27,258 nucleotides of DNA from MED-G116 sp038107835. GTDB lineage: Bacteria > Pseudomonadota > Alphaproteobacteria > Puniceispirillales > Puniceispirillaceae. Positions 1 through 8,679 of the stretch are shown piece after piece. The stretch is taken from positions 1-27,258 of the forward strand of contig JAYNHH010000030.1 of the NCBI GenBank assembly GCA_038107835.1, read 5' to 3'. The stretch's first letter is position 1; every line of letters begins with the position of its first letter. A program made the translations under genes and the position numbers. The notes beneath the pieces are model-generated. The model did not search any database. It was not told the origin of the DNA and saw only the letters and a program-made list of their open reading frames with translations.

Positions 1-4
1 AAAT

Positions 5-592
5 ATGAAAACGGTGTTTCCATTTCAGAGCAGGGTTCCGCTACACAGCCTTTTTGTGCTGCTGTGCCTGTTTCTCCTGCACGGCAATCCGGCGATGGCA
101 GATCAGAATGATCCTGAGCTCGACACGCTGTTCACTGCTCTCAAAGCAACCGCGAACAAGGGAACGGCGGCCCAACTTCAGCAGGAAATCTGGGCGCGTT
201 GGACTGCTTTTGGGTCAGATGAAGGCATCGACCAGAAAATGCAGGTGGGCGTGAAGCTGATGAACGCTGGCGCGCTCAGAGATGCCGAACACTGGTTTAG
301 CACCCTTGCCGGGGCAGCGCCCGAATTTGCTGAAGTCTGGAACAAGCGGGCAACGGTCAGATTCATGATTGGTGATCTGTCCGGATCAAAACGTGATATC
401 GCCCGGGTTCTGCAGCTCGAACCACGACATTTTGGGGCTCTTTCCGGGCTTGGCATGATCCACGCCCAACAGGGCAATTACGAGGGCGCACTGCTCGCCT
501 ATCAGGCGGCGGCGCGGCAGAATCCACATTTGGAGCAGGTCGAGACCATTATCGCCAGCCTGAAAAAGCGTCTCCGCGGTGAAGCGCTGTAG
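5..592 (+). CDS. secreted TPR-repeat protein
   Basis: A 195-residue protein with an N-terminal signal peptide: basic start, hydrophobic core at about residues 15-27, and a likely cut after AMA near residue 32. It is therefore probably periplasmic. Residues about 108-180 form at least two tetratricopeptide repeats, visible as W/L-x2-G/A-x3-Y/F-x8-A patterns such as GMIHAQQGNYEGALLAYQ. TPRs bind proteins, so a scaffold or assembly role is likely, but no enzyme motif is present and the partner is unknown. Only four bases precede the start in the window, so the ribosome binding site cannot be judged. It converges on the minus-strand oxidoreductase that ends at 623. Confidence 0.85.
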   Translation: MKTVFPFQSRVPLHSLFVLLCLFLLHGNPAMADQNDPELDTLFTALKATANKGTAAQLQQEIWARWTAFGSDEGIDQKMQVGVKLMNAGALRDAEHWFSTLAGAAPEFAEVWNKRATVRFMIGDLSGSKRDIARVLQLEPRHFGALSGLGMIHAQQGNYEGALLAYQAAARQNPHLEQVETIIASLKKRLRGEAL

Positions 593-622
593 CGTGGCCG
601 GTTACATCCGCATCACCCGACC

Positions 623-1582
623 CTAGCGACCCTTGGGAACCACCTCATAGCCTGCCTCCTCCGGTTCATCATCAACCATTTCTGCCGGAAAGCCGGGTGC
701 CAGAATATCGACGTCACACGCCTCCTCGAGCCGCCTGATGATGTTGGGTGACCATTCGCGGGGGCCATAACGATCCTGTCCATCCTTGAAAATCTCAATC
801 AGCTTCGGCGAGACTTCCAGCGGCACCCCGGCCCTGTCAGCCACCTCCTGAAACAGGCTCACATCCTTGATCACAAGGTCCATGGTGAAATTTATATCGC
901 GGCTGCCATTCAGGATCACCTGACTTTCCGTCTCATGAACGAAGGAATTTCCCGAGGAAATGCGGATCGCCTCATAGGCGACATTGAGGTCCATTCCCGC
1001 CATTTTGGAGGTGACAAGTGCCTCACAAAGCGTGATCAGATTGGCTGTTGCCAGATAATTGGTCACCACCTTCAGGACCGATGCCGAGCCAAGCGGCCCG
1101 GTGTGCAGAACGCGGCGTCCCAGAATGGTCAGCACCGGCAGCAGCCGATCGAATACAGCCCGATCGCATCCGGCAAAAATGGCGATGTTGCCCGTGGCAG
1201 CCCGATGGCAGCCACCTGACACCGGACAATCCACCGGGTCTGCGCCAACCGCCTGAACCTTTGCCCCGAGACGCTTCACCTCTGCCTCATCTGTGGTGCT
1301 CATCTCAGCCCACACCTTGCCAGCCGAGAGGCCCGCCAGAATGCCGTCATCTGCCTCCATTACCGCCGCACTTGCTGCGGGCGATGGCAGACAGGTGATG
1401 ACAATATCGCAGGCCTCGGCCATTGCCTTTGGGCTGTCGGCCCATTGCGCCCCAGCCTCGAGAAAGGGCGCTGCTGCATCCCTGTCAAGATCGCGCACCA
1501 TCAGCGCCATTCCATTGCGCAGAATGCTGCCCGCCAGCTTGCCGCCAACATTCCCAAGTCCGATAAACCCAACTGTTGTCAT
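623..1582 (-). CDS. NAD(P)-dependent oxidoreductase, 3-hydroxyisobutyrate dehydrogenase family
   Basis: A 319-residue beta-hydroxyacid dehydrogenase. The N-terminal Rossmann motif GFIGLGNVGG is at residues 5-14. The substrate-binding signature DCPVSGG is at 118-124, where the family usually has DAPVSGG. The catalytic lysine region KVVTN is at 171-175, followed by the all-helical C-terminal domain. Such enzymes oxidise 3-hydroxyisobutyrate, tartronate semialdehyde, 6-phosphogluconate or similar acids; the exact substrate cannot be read here. The ATG at 1582 is preferred to one at 1594 because GGGGGA lies just upstream of it and nothing does for the other. It lies downstream of pyruvate kinase on the same strand, but a 194 bp gap makes one transcript uncertain. 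Confidence 0.88.
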   Translation of the reverse strand: MTTVGFIGLGNVGGKLAGSILRNGMALMVRDLDRDAAAPFLEAGAQWADSPKAMAEACDIVITCLPSPAASAAVMEADDGILAGLSAGKVWAEMSTTDEAEVKRLGAKVQAVGADPVDCPVSGGCHRAATGNIAIFAGCDRAVFDRLLPVLTILGRRVLHTGPLGSASVLKVVTNYLATANLITLCEALVTSKMAGMDLNVAYEAIRISSGNSFVHETESQVILNGSRDINFTMDLVIKDVSLFQEVADRAGVPLEVSPKLIEIFKDGQDRYGPREWSPNIIRRLEEACDVDILAPGFPAEMVDDEPEEAGYEVVPKGR

Positions 1583-1660
1583 TCTGTCCCCCATGACAGC
1601 GATTGATCGAGCGGATCATGCCGATCCGAATGGTCAGGAAAAAAGACGACCACCCGAATT

Positions 1661-1680
1661 GCCAGCCGGTGCCAGCCGGT
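1661..1680. repeat. tandem 10 bp direct repeat
   Basis: The decamer GCCAGCCGGT occurs twice with no gap, in the non-coding stretch between the pyruvate kinase end and the oxidoreductase start. The rest of this gap holds no gene that I can support. Function unknown; it could be a small slippage duplication. Confidence 0.6.
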
Positions 1681-1752
1681 GACGCAAGGGCGCTTTTTTC
1701 CATCTCATTTGAACCGGCAAAAACACATGAACGCAATCAGAATTTATCGGTG

Positions 1753-1775
1753 AGGGGCTGAAAAATCAGCTCCCT
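1753..1775 (-). terminator. candidate hairpin after pyruvate kinase
   Basis: Directly after the pyruvate kinase stop codon, minus strand, AGGG-A-GCTGA pairs with TCAGC-CCCT around a TTTT loop, giving a 9 bp stem with one bulged A. No clear U-tract follows, so this may be a processing or weak termination hairpin rather than a classical intrinsic terminator. Confidence 0.35.
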
Positions 1776-1776
1776 G

Positions 1777-3198
1777 TCACAGCGAGACAACACGCATCGA
1801 ATTTGTGGTGCCAGCAACGCCGAATGGCATGCCGGCAATGACCACAATATGATCACCTGATGCCGCCATTTTACGGCCTTGAACAGTGGTAATGGCCTCG
1901 GAAATTGCCGCCTCAAAGTCATTGGTGAGTTGGCTGGCCGCGGACTGCGCTCCCCACAGCAGCATCAGTCGGCGCTGAACCGCGGGATCAGGCGTCATCA
2001 GCAAGAGCGGAATCTGCGGGCGTTCGCGTGCAATCCGCACGGCCGTGTTACCTGAGGTGGTGAACGCCACAATGGCCTTTACGCCAATCGTGTCGGCAAG
2101 TGCCACCGCCGCTCTGGCAACTGCATGATAGATGCTTGGCTCGACCGGCAATTGCGGCAGCGCCGCCTCGTGATTCTCGGCGATATGCGCTTCGGCAGAT
2201 TCCAGAATTCGAGCCATCATCCCGGCTGCCTCAACTGGATATTCTCCAACCGCCGTCTCAGCTGACAGCATGACAGCGTCTGCGCCATCAAACACCGCAC
2301 CCGCGACGTCCGATGCCTCGGCCCTTGTTGGCGAGGGCGACTCAATCATCGACTCAAGCATCTGGGTCGCAACGACGACAGGCTTGCCAACCATACGGCA
2401 CCGCGCAACGATTTTTTTCTGCCATCCGGGAACCATCTCGGGTGGCAACTCAACGCCAAGATCTCCACGCGCAACCATTATCCCATCGCTTGCGGCGATA
2501 ATGTCATCCAGGCCTGAAAGCGCCGATGGCTTTTCGATCTTGGCCATCAGCCCGGCACGTTTGCCAATGATGCGGCGGGCATCGATGATGTCGCTCGCCC
2601 GCTGCACGAAGGACAGCGCCACCCAGTCAACACCCTGCTCCAGCGCAAATTCAAGATCAGCAATGTCCTTTTCCGTAAGCGGTCTTGTATCGAGGAGGAT
2701 ATCCGGCAGATTGACACCCTTCCGGCTTTTCACCGGGCCACCGGTCAGCACCTCGGCATCAAAACTGTCATCCCGTATGGTGGTCACCCGAAAGGCCAGC
2801 TTGCCATCATCCATCAGCAATCTGGCACCCGGAATGATGGCCGCAAAAATTTCGGGATGCGGCAGGCCCAGCCGCGTGCTTGAGCCAATCCCGTCCTGCT
2901 GATCGAAAGTAACGGTATCACCAACCTCGACGATGGTGCCAGCTGCCACCTCACCCACGCGGTGTTTTGGTCCCTGCAGGTCCACCAGAATACAGCTCGG
3001 CTGCTGCCTGTCAGCTTCGAGTGCACGGATAGCCTTGATCCGCGCCCCATGTTCTGCCTGCGTGCCATGCGAGAAATTCAGCCGAAAGACATTCACGCCA
3101 GCATCGAGCAGGGCGGCAAGGCCGTCAGCGGACTCGCAGGCCGAGCCAACAGTCGCCAGAATTTTGGTGGCGCGGATATTTTCTGAACTGAGAGACAT
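1777..3198 (-). CDS. pyk: pyruvate kinase
   Basis: Converts phosphoenolpyruvate and ADP to pyruvate and ATP in the last step of glycolysis, in the cytoplasm. From the chosen ATG at 3198 the protein is 473 residues, the usual length for a bacterial enzyme. Visible motifs are the ATP/Mg-binding NFSHG (41-45), the catalytic-lysine stretch MAKIEKP (K220, E222), ARGDLGVELP (243-252) and ATQMLESMI followed by PTRAEASDVA. An upstream in-frame ATG at 3336 would add 46 residues unlike any pyruvate kinase, so it is rejected. A weak AAAAGGG precedes the chosen start. The gene is transcribed divergently from a LysE-type exporter across about 250 bp. Confidence 0.95.
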   Translation of the reverse strand: MSLSSENIRATKILATVGSACESADGLAALLDAGVNVFRLNFSHGTQAEHGARIKAIRALEADRQQPSCILVDLQGPKHRVGEVAAGTIVEVGDTVTFDQQDGIGSSTRLGLPHPEIFAAIIPGARLLMDDGKLAFRVTTIRDDSFDAEVLTGGPVKSRKGVNLPDILLDTRPLTEKDIADLEFALEQGVDWVALSFVQRASDIIDARRIIGKRAGLMAKIEKPSALSGLDDIIAASDGIMVARGDLGVELPPEMVPGWQKKIVARCRMVGKPVVVATQMLESMIESPSPTRAEASDVAGAVFDGADAVMLSAETAVGEYPVEAAGMMARILESAEAHIAENHEAALPQLPVEPSIYHAVARAAVALADTIGVKAIVAFTTSGNTAVRIARERPQIPLLLMTPDPAVQRRLMLLWGAQSAASQLTNDFEAAISEAITTVQGRKMAASGDHIVVIAGMPFGVAGTTNSMRVVSL

Positions 3199-3383
3199 TG
3201 GCTGTCGGACCCTTTTAACCGGTGATGCATGTATGGTGACGGTGATTGCTGGTCCGTTTCCAGCCCATGCCGCACCGTCGAACGATAGGCCATGGACAGG
3301 AAAATACAACATTGCCGCACCTTTATTCCTGAGCAAAAATGATCAAACTGACATCTGATGTTACATTTGCAGGCCGGATCAGT

Positions 3384-3393
3384 GCCAATTGGC
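3384..3393. promoter_or_regulatory. perfect 10 bp palindrome in the divergent pyk/exporter region
   Basis: GCCAATTGGC is a perfect palindrome lying between the divergent starts at 3198 and 3453. It could be an operator for one or both genes. No regulator gene is adjacent, so the link is inference from position only. The rest of this roughly 250 bp region shows no gene. Confidence 0.3.
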
Positions 3394-3452
3394 GTTAAAT
3401 ATTGCCCGTGATAAGGTCCCCGCCGACAGATTCGAAAGAGGGACAGCCGCCC

Positions 3453-4076
3453 GTGATCCAGATACTCTCCGCCGCCTTTCTGCTTGGCCTGATTTTCAAT
3501 GCAGCACCGGGCGCGGTCTTTGCGGAAACAATCCGGCGCAGCATGACCGGAGGGTTTCGCGAAGCTCTCATACTGCAACTGGCATCGCTGACTGGTGACG
3601 CGCTATGGGCCATATTGGGGCTGCTTGGAATCGGTGTGCTGCTGCAAAGCCCATCGCTGCAGCTTCCCATAGCCATCGCGGGATCAGCATATCTTGGCTA
3701 TCTGGCCCGGGACTCCTGGAAGGCGGCCGGCGCACCAGCTGAAACCAGCCCCATCGCCAGAGGCGGAATGTCAGCCGCACGGGCCGGCGTGATTCTGTCG
3801 ACAACCAATCCGCAGAACATTGCCTATTGGGCAGCGCTTGGCAGTGCGTTTGCTGCCATCGGAATTGCCGACCCACAACCTGCGGATTTTGCCCTGTTCT
3901 TTGCCGGCTTCATGCTGTCGTCAATTCTCTGGTGCTTCTTCTGCGCGGCCATCGTCAACAAGCTGTTCGGCAGTGCCGGCGCAAAATGGAAAATATGGAC
4001 CTACCGGATTTGTGCGCTGGCCTTTTTATATCTTGCCTGCGGCACACTCTATGAGGCGATCAAGGCATTGGTCTAG
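3453..4076 (+). CDS. LysE-family translocator
   Basis: A 207-residue inner-membrane protein with about six hydrophobic segments and the family signature near the N-terminus (NAAPGAVFAETIRRSMTGG). LysE/RhtB proteins export amino acids or related small molecules using the membrane potential; the substrate is not predictable here. The start is taken as GTG at 3453, with AGAGGGA about ten bases upstream. The longer ATG form from 3402 adds 17 polar residues before the first membrane segment and has no good ribosome site. A second conserved region, STTNPQNIAYW, sits mid-protein and is typical of the family. It converges on the SET-domain gene, whose end lies 3 bp away. Confidence 0.85.
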   Translation: MIQILSAAFLLGLIFNAAPGAVFAETIRRSMTGGFREALILQLASLTGDALWAILGLLGIGVLLQSPSLQLPIAIAGSAYLGYLARDSWKAAGAPAETSPIARGGMSAARAGVILSTTNPQNIAYWAALGSAFAAIGIADPQPADFALFFAGFMLSSILWCFFCAAIVNKLFGSAGAKWKIWTYRICALAFLYLACGTLYEAIKALV

Positions 4077-4079
4077 CGG

Positions 4080-4433
4080 CTATTCGCGCGTCGTCCAATA
4101 TTCACTGCCATAGTCGTGGAGCAGCTCATCACCTGCCGCCACATCACTCGTCGTATAAAATCGCAGCAGCCGATTGTCATCATCATCGATTTCCCATGCC
4201 GCATTTGGCGCATCACTGTGATTGTAGAGCATGCCAGCACCCATGACACACAGATAGTCACCAGGATCATCAGGCGAGGTGAACAGATAGTCATTGAGCC
4301 GGTTGACCTCCTGCAAATCATCATCATCAATGACAATATAGGCGCAGCGCTCGATGGTGCTGCCAGAGGGCAGATCCTCGGCAGCAAACACACCCAGGCC
4401 GTGAAGTGGCGAATCCTTGATCACATATTTCAT
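4080..4433 (-). CDS. small SET-domain protein (putative protein-lysine methyltransferase)
   Basis: A 117-residue protein that is almost entirely one SET domain. The cofactor-binding loop LHGLGVFAAEDL is at about 10-21, the YNHSDAPNA motif at 70-78, and GDELLHDYG at 101-109 with the conserved DY. SET domains transfer a methyl group from S-adenosylmethionine to lysine side chains; bacterial single-domain versions mostly have unknown targets. The Cys-rich post-SET segment is absent. The protein is very acidic, with runs of Asp at 36-39 and 83-86. The ATG at 4433 has GGGACA upstream and starts just before the fold. An in-frame ATG at 4523 would add 30 residues with no homology visible to me. Confidence 0.85.
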   Translation of the reverse strand: MKYVIKDSPLHGLGVFAAEDLPSGSTIERCAYIVIDDDDLQEVNRLNDYLFTSPDDPGDYLCVMGAGMLYNHSDAPNAAWEIDDDDNRLLRFYTTSDVAAGDELLHDYGSEYWTTRE

Positions 4434-4582
4434 CACGCTGTCCCGCCGCTGTTTGATCCTGCTGTTGTCTAGCGAATTTCCCATCCCATATCCAGCCTGT
4501 TGGACATGACAGAGGACTGGCATCTGTACTTTCTTCGGCCTGACCGCCTTGATTGCGGGGGATGCGTTCCCAGTTAAGACGC

Positions 4583-4975
4583 ATGAAAATGATCACCAAC
4601 AGCAGATGGCTTGCCCTGTGCAACGTGACGGCAGCGCTGGTTTTTACCAGTTCGGCAAACGCCTCAACCTACGAATGCCGCGAGCTCGAACGGGTTTCGG
4701 TTGCCGCTGGAGGCATGATGCAACCGGCCTATCCGGGGCGCGAACTTGTCTTCACGCGCAACGGCAATATCATCGAAAGCAATGGTGTGTTCTTTCATCA
4801 AAAATATGTGATGACACCGCTTGGCGAAGAGGGATTCCGGGCCTACGCCGAAAATGATGATCGGACTGATATTTTTCGCCTCGAGGACGGCATCCTCTTT
4901 CACAGTGCCATCGTCAAATATGGTGATGAACCATCGGTCCAGTCACAGGTTTTTTCATGCGCGCTGCGACGCTAG
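4583..4975 (+). CDS. small secreted protein of unknown function
   Basis: About 130 residues with a clear signal peptide: MKMITNSR, a hydrophobic stretch, then cleavage after ANA near residue 27. The mature part begins STYECRELERV and ends VFSCALRR. Its two cysteines could form a disulfide joining the two ends. The mature domain is rich in short beta-like stretches and I do not recognise the family. The start is uncertain: ATGs at 4553, 4562, 4583 and 4589 are in frame, and 4583 gives the most normal signal peptide. The gene sits just before the lytic transglycosylase on the same strand (44 bp gap), so the two may be co-transcribed and both act in the periplasm. Confidence 0.65.
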   Translation: MKMITNSRWLALCNVTAALVFTSSANASTYECRELERVSVAAGGMMQPAYPGRELVFTRNGNIIESNGVFFHQKYVMTPLGEEGFRAYAENDDRTDIFRLEDGILFHSAIVKYGDEPSVQSQVFSCALRR

Positions 4976-5019
4976 GAAATCACACTGGATAATGGCACGT
5001 ATTTTGCTCTGATCTGCGC

Positions 5020-5982
5020 ATGATCAGACGATTCTTGCAGAGATTGGGCGTTGCGGCGATCTGCCTTGTCGCCGGACAGGAAGCGGCAACAGCCAGCACA
5101 CCGGACTGTATGGCGCTTGCCCGGGCGGCCGAGGGGCGGCATGGTCTGCCCGACGGCATTCTGCAGAGCATCTCGACAGTCGAAGCCTCACGCATCCAGT
5201 CCGACGGCAGCTACAGGGCCTGGCCGTGGACGCTGAATGACAGTGGCAAGGGTTTGTTTTTTGACAATCGTGAGCAGGTTCTGGATTATCTTGATACGCA
5301 CATGACCAACCCCGATACCAGCATCGATATCGGCTGCATGCAGATCAACACAAAATGGCATGGAGCGTTCTTTGAAACTTTGGATGAGATGCTTGATCCT
5401 GCGAGCAATATAGCTTACGCCGCCGGCTTCTTAACCGATCTTTATTATGCACATGGCAGCTGGAACGAAGCGATCAGGCATTATCATTCGAGTGACCGGC
5501 GCAAAAATGACCCCTATCTGAAACGGGTACTGGCGACCTGGACAGAACATCACCCCAATGCACAGGACGCACAAATCCAAACAGCTGTCTTTCAGCTGCC
5601 GCTCGAACCGATCAGTACTGCAGCTGATGATGCCTTTGCCAGAGCCATGCAGGAGGCAGGCACAGACCTGACACGCAAAGAGGGGGAGCCATCTCCACAA
5701 CCTGTTGCCCTGCCAGTTGCCCTGCCCGTCGCAAAACCGGTGATCAGGACAACAGCCGAACCCTCTCCCGTCCATCCGGACGAAGATCTGCGGTCCAAGA
5801 AGACAGGAGCGATCCAAGCATCCACCGCAGCGGACAGGTCAGCCTTGGCATCTGCACAACCCGCACGAGCTGCACCAGAACCAGTGGATCCAGATCACAG
5901 AGTGAAGCAGCGGCAACAGAATTTGCTGGGGCAATGGGATCGGGTTCTGATGTTCCGTGCACAGTTCGCCGCAATGCGCTAA
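5020..5982 (+). CDS. secreted lytic transglycosylase with Pro/Ala-rich tail
   Basis: A 320-residue protein with a signal peptide (cut near residue 25, ATAS) and a goose-lysozyme/SLT-type domain at about 28-180. The catalytic glutamate is E55 in STVEASR. The substrate-groove motif GCMQINTKWHG is at 105-115, NIAYAAGFLTDLY at 130-142, and WNEAIRHYHSS follows. It would cleave the glycan strands of peptidoglycan to leave anhydro-muropeptides. From about residue 190 the protein becomes low-complexity, with a short PVALPVALPVAKPV repeat, a spacer common in cell-wall enzymes. Such enzymes often help insert envelope machines, but no secretion or flagellar gene is nearby. It converges on the amidase gene. 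Confidence 0.88.
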   Translation: MIRRFLQRLGVAAICLVAGQEAATASTPDCMALARAAEGRHGLPDGILQSISTVEASRIQSDGSYRAWPWTLNDSGKGLFFDNREQVLDYLDTHMTNPDTSIDIGCMQINTKWHGAFFETLDEMLDPASNIAYAAGFLTDLYYAHGSWNEAIRHYHSSDRRKNDPYLKRVLATWTEHHPNAQDAQIQTAVFQLPLEPISTAADDAFARAMQEAGTDLTRKEGEPSPQPVALPVALPVAKPVIRTTAEPSPVHPDEDLRSKKTGAIQASTAADRSALASAQPARAAPEPVDPDHRVKQRQQNLLGQWDRVLMFRAQFAAMR

Positions 5983-6001
5983 ACGCGCCGCCCAAACGGC
6001 A

Positions 6002-7438
6002 TTACAGCGCTTTCAACGGGTCAAGATCAGGCACCGCGCGTGCGGTGAGCGGATTTTCTGCCAAAATGATTTCCAGAGATTTTGCAACTTCCAGCAGTTT
6101 TCTGTCTTTGCCGGGCGCACCCAACAGCTGGATGCCAAAGGGCATGCCCGCAGCATCAACACCACAGGGCAGCGCCGCAGCGCAAGCAAGCGCCATCGTC
6201 GGGCCATAGACAATGCCAAGCCAACTCATGTAGCTGGCCATCTTCTGGCCATCAATCTCAGTCACGCTCCACTCGGCGTGAAGGAAGGGTGAGACCGACG
6301 CAACCGGACAGATCAGAACATCAAAATCGTCGAAGAGGGACAGCCAGTTTCGCGCGATCCTTGATTGCTGCAAATGCGCGGTGGCGATATCACGGACTGA
6401 AAAACCAAGGCCTCGCTCAACATTGTCAATGACATTTGGCGACATATCCTCACGGTGCGCCGCGACAAGCTGATCATATGCGGCAACGAAACCAACGCCA
6501 CGCAGCACCTCAAAGGCATTGTCCACATCACTGAGATCGGGATGACATTCCTCGACAACACCAAAATGATGACAGAACAGCTCGACGCGCTCGGCAAACA
6601 GCGCGCGGCTTGCAGCTGACATTGCAGCCACTCCCAGATCAGCCGAAATGGCGACCCGCAATCTGCCGGGATCGGCGGCGACAGGCGGGGCAAGGAGATC
6701 ACGATGGGCACCCGACGAAAAGATATCCCGGGGATCAAACCCCATCATCGCCCGTAACAGCAAAGACAAATCGTCAACGCATCTTGCCATCGGACCAAGC
6801 ACGGCGAAAGGGTGCAGCCCGACGCCACTATCCTCTATCGGGACGATACCGGGTGACGGCCGAAAACCGAGTATACCGCAAAAACCGGCAGGCGTGCGCA
6901 GGCTGCCACCATAGTCCGAGCCAGTGGCAAGTGGTGCCATTCCCGTTGCCAGCGCTACCGCCGAGCCACCTGACGATCCACCACAGGTTTTTTCGACATC
7001 GAACGGATTGCTGGTCGGACCAAACAGCATGTTGCGCGTATTTCCCCCCGCACCAAATTCAGGGGTGTTGGTTTTGCCCAGGATAATTCCGCCCTGCGCC
7101 CTGATCCGGGCGACCGAACCCTGGTCGGCATCCGGTACGTCATGCCGATGCAGTCTTGAGCCATAGGTTGTGCGGATCCCCGCGGTTGCATCAAGATCCT
7201 TGACCGCGACGGGAAGCCCGTGGATCAGCCCCAGATCATCACCACGCATGACAGCGTCCTCTGCCGCGCGGGCGGCTGCAAGGGCTGTATCGAATGCCGG
7301 TGTGACCATGGCATTGAGCGCGCCATCAACCAACTTTGTGCGGGCAATGCAACTTTCCATAATCTCGACAGGCGATACCTCTTTTGTTCGGATCATGGTG
7401 CCGAGCTGGCTTGCCGATAGGTCACATAATTCTGTCAT
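6002..7438 (-). CDS. amidase (amidase signature family)
   Basis: A 478-residue amidohydrolase with the complete Ser-cisSer-Lys triad: K80 in VAVKDLD, S155 in CGGSSGGSA and S179 in GSDYGGSLRTP. It hydrolyses a carboxamide or related C-N bond. The family includes indoleacetamide hydrolases, nicotinamidases and GatA, and the substrate cannot be told from sequence alone. No gatB/gatC neighbour is present, so this is unlikely to be the tRNA amidotransferase subunit. The ATG at 7438 has GGGAGC eight bases upstream. A longer form from 7501 would overlap the upstream gene. It lies 34 bp after ytoQ on the same strand, so the two are probably one transcript. Confidence 0.9.
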   Translation of the reverse strand: MTELCDLSASQLGTMIRTKEVSPVEIMESCIARTKLVDGALNAMVTPAFDTALAAARAAEDAVMRGDDLGLIHGLPVAVKDLDATAGIRTTYGSRLHRHDVPDADQGSVARIRAQGGIILGKTNTPEFGAGGNTRNMLFGPTSNPFDVEKTCGGSSGGSAVALATGMAPLATGSDYGGSLRTPAGFCGILGFRPSPGIVPIEDSGVGLHPFAVLGPMARCVDDLSLLLRAMMGFDPRDIFSSGAHRDLLAPPVAADPGRLRVAISADLGVAAMSAASRALFAERVELFCHHFGVVEECHPDLSDVDNAFEVLRGVGFVAAYDQLVAAHREDMSPNVIDNVERGLGFSVRDIATAHLQQSRIARNWLSLFDDFDVLICPVASVSPFLHAEWSVTEIDGQKMASYMSWLGIVYGPTMALACAAALPCGVDAAGMPFGIQLLGAPGKDRKLLEVAKSLEIILAENPLTARAVPDLDPLKAL

Positions 7439-7472
7439 CTGATGCTCCCGTCCCGGGGTGATCGGGTGCCGG

Positions 7473-7922
7473 TCAGGATGGCAATGTGCCGTCCTGAACA
7501 TAACGCAAGATCTGGACTATCTGTTCGGGCGTCTGGGTAACGGCAAGGGCGGCAGCATCAACCTCTTTCAGGGCATGCTGATGATCCACGCCATGCATGA
7601 TGATCAATGATTTTCCAAGTGCAGACGCATAGCCAGCATCAAAGGCAGCATTCCATTGCCGGTATTTCTCACCAAAACGGACGACAACAACATCGGCACC
7701 CGCGATTGCCTTTCGGGTGCGGATGGCGTTCAGCCTTGCACCCTTGTTGTCATGCCAGAATTTGTCATCTTCTGCCCCCATGATCGCAACACCACAATCG
7801 TCGCTGGCCGCGTGATCAGTGACCGGGCTGGAAAACACCACATCAAGACCTGCCGCACCGGCAATGATCTGATCACGCCAGTCAGTGTGAATTTCACCAG
7901 AAAGATAGACCCGCATCGTCAT
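7473..7922 (-). CDS. ytoQ: YtoQ family protein
   Basis: A 149-residue protein beginning MTMRVYLSGEIHTDWR, the signature start of the YtoQ family. That family is distantly related to nucleoside 2-deoxyribosyltransferases. The alternating hydrophobic strands (ADVVVVRFGEKY, GKSLIIMHG) fit a Rossmann-like fold. No reaction is established for the family. GGGAG lies seven bases before the start. It is the first gene of a probable two-gene operon with the amidase, an arrangement that hints that both act on one nitrogen-containing small molecule; this is inference. Confidence 0.88.
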   Translation of the reverse strand: MTMRVYLSGEIHTDWRDQIIAGAAGLDVVFSSPVTDHAASDDCGVAIMGAEDDKFWHDNKGARLNAIRTRKAIAGADVVVVRFGEKYRQWNAAFDAGYASALGKSLIIMHGVDHQHALKEVDAAALAVTQTPEQIVQILRYVQDGTLPS

Positions 7923-8217
7923 GTTCGTCTCCCAAAAGATCTGCTTGATCCTAATACATGGGAGCCAGGCGACGCCATCACAATGCGGCCATCCATTGCC
8001 AATGGCTGGAAACCCAACAGAGCCGAGCTTTGATCAATGCTACCGCCACCAGCTGATGCTGCAAAAATTGCAGCGGTGATATAAAAATAAAGCAGTATCA
8101 TGCAGCAGATTGCAATGGCATAACACGGGGCGCACAGGAAAGCGCATCCCTGTCACCGAGAATGCCAGCAGATTCCGTTCGCCGCCCAGCCACATAGATG
8201 AAGAAGGGAAACGTCGC

Positions 8218-8640
8218 GTGAATGACATTCTGATTGCCGGCATTCTGTTTCCGGCCATTCCTTTGGCGATGAACAATGTCAGCGGCCGATACACAGCCGT
8301 CGCCGGCCTGATCAGAAATCTCCACGACACAATGGAACAACCCCACCTCAGCGCGACAAAGCACAGCATTTTCATGGCAGAACTGGTCAGCCTGAAACGA
8401 CGCATGCATCTGATCAAGGCGAGCCAGTTCTTTGGTGGCCTTGCCTTTGTCTTCAACCTGCTCTTTGTGCTGGCGACCTATCTTTCCATCGTGACCATCA
8501 GCCCTTTGCTGTTTCCCACTGCCATCATCCTGATGGCGGTATCAATGAGCCTGTTCGTTGTGGAGATATATCTATCGACAGGGGCGCTGCGAATCCATAT
8601 TGGCGACGTCGAGACACTGCGGGAAAAGACAGGCAGTTGA
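8218..8640 (+). CDS. DUF2721 membrane protein
   Basis: About 140 residues from a GTG start at 8218, chosen because AAGGGA lies nine bases upstream and the protein then starts directly at the first membrane segment. The pattern is that of DUF2721: one N-terminal hydrophobic segment, then GRYTAVAGLIRNLHD, an LKRRMHLIKASQ region, and two further hydrophobic segments. A longer in-frame ATG at 8110 would add a polar 36-residue leader and is disfavoured. The function of the family is unknown. The 295 bp before it hold no supported gene and carry the divergent promoter of ytoQ. Confidence 0.8.
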   Translation: MNDILIAGILFPAIPLAMNNVSGRYTAVAGLIRNLHDTMEQPHLSATKHSIFMAELVSLKRRMHLIKASQFFGGLAFVFNLLFVLATYLSIVTISPLLFPTAIILMAVSMSLFVVEIYLSTGALRIHIGDVETLREKTGS

Positions 8641-8679
8641 ACATCACCAGCAGGGTCCAAAAACGCGGTTTCTCTGGTC

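Noticed and set aside
7919..8101. 60-codon minus-strand frame with a hydrophobic start just upstream of ytoQ
   Set aside because: No ribosome site, no family resemblance, and it overlaps the ytoQ start region, which more likely holds the promoter and leader.
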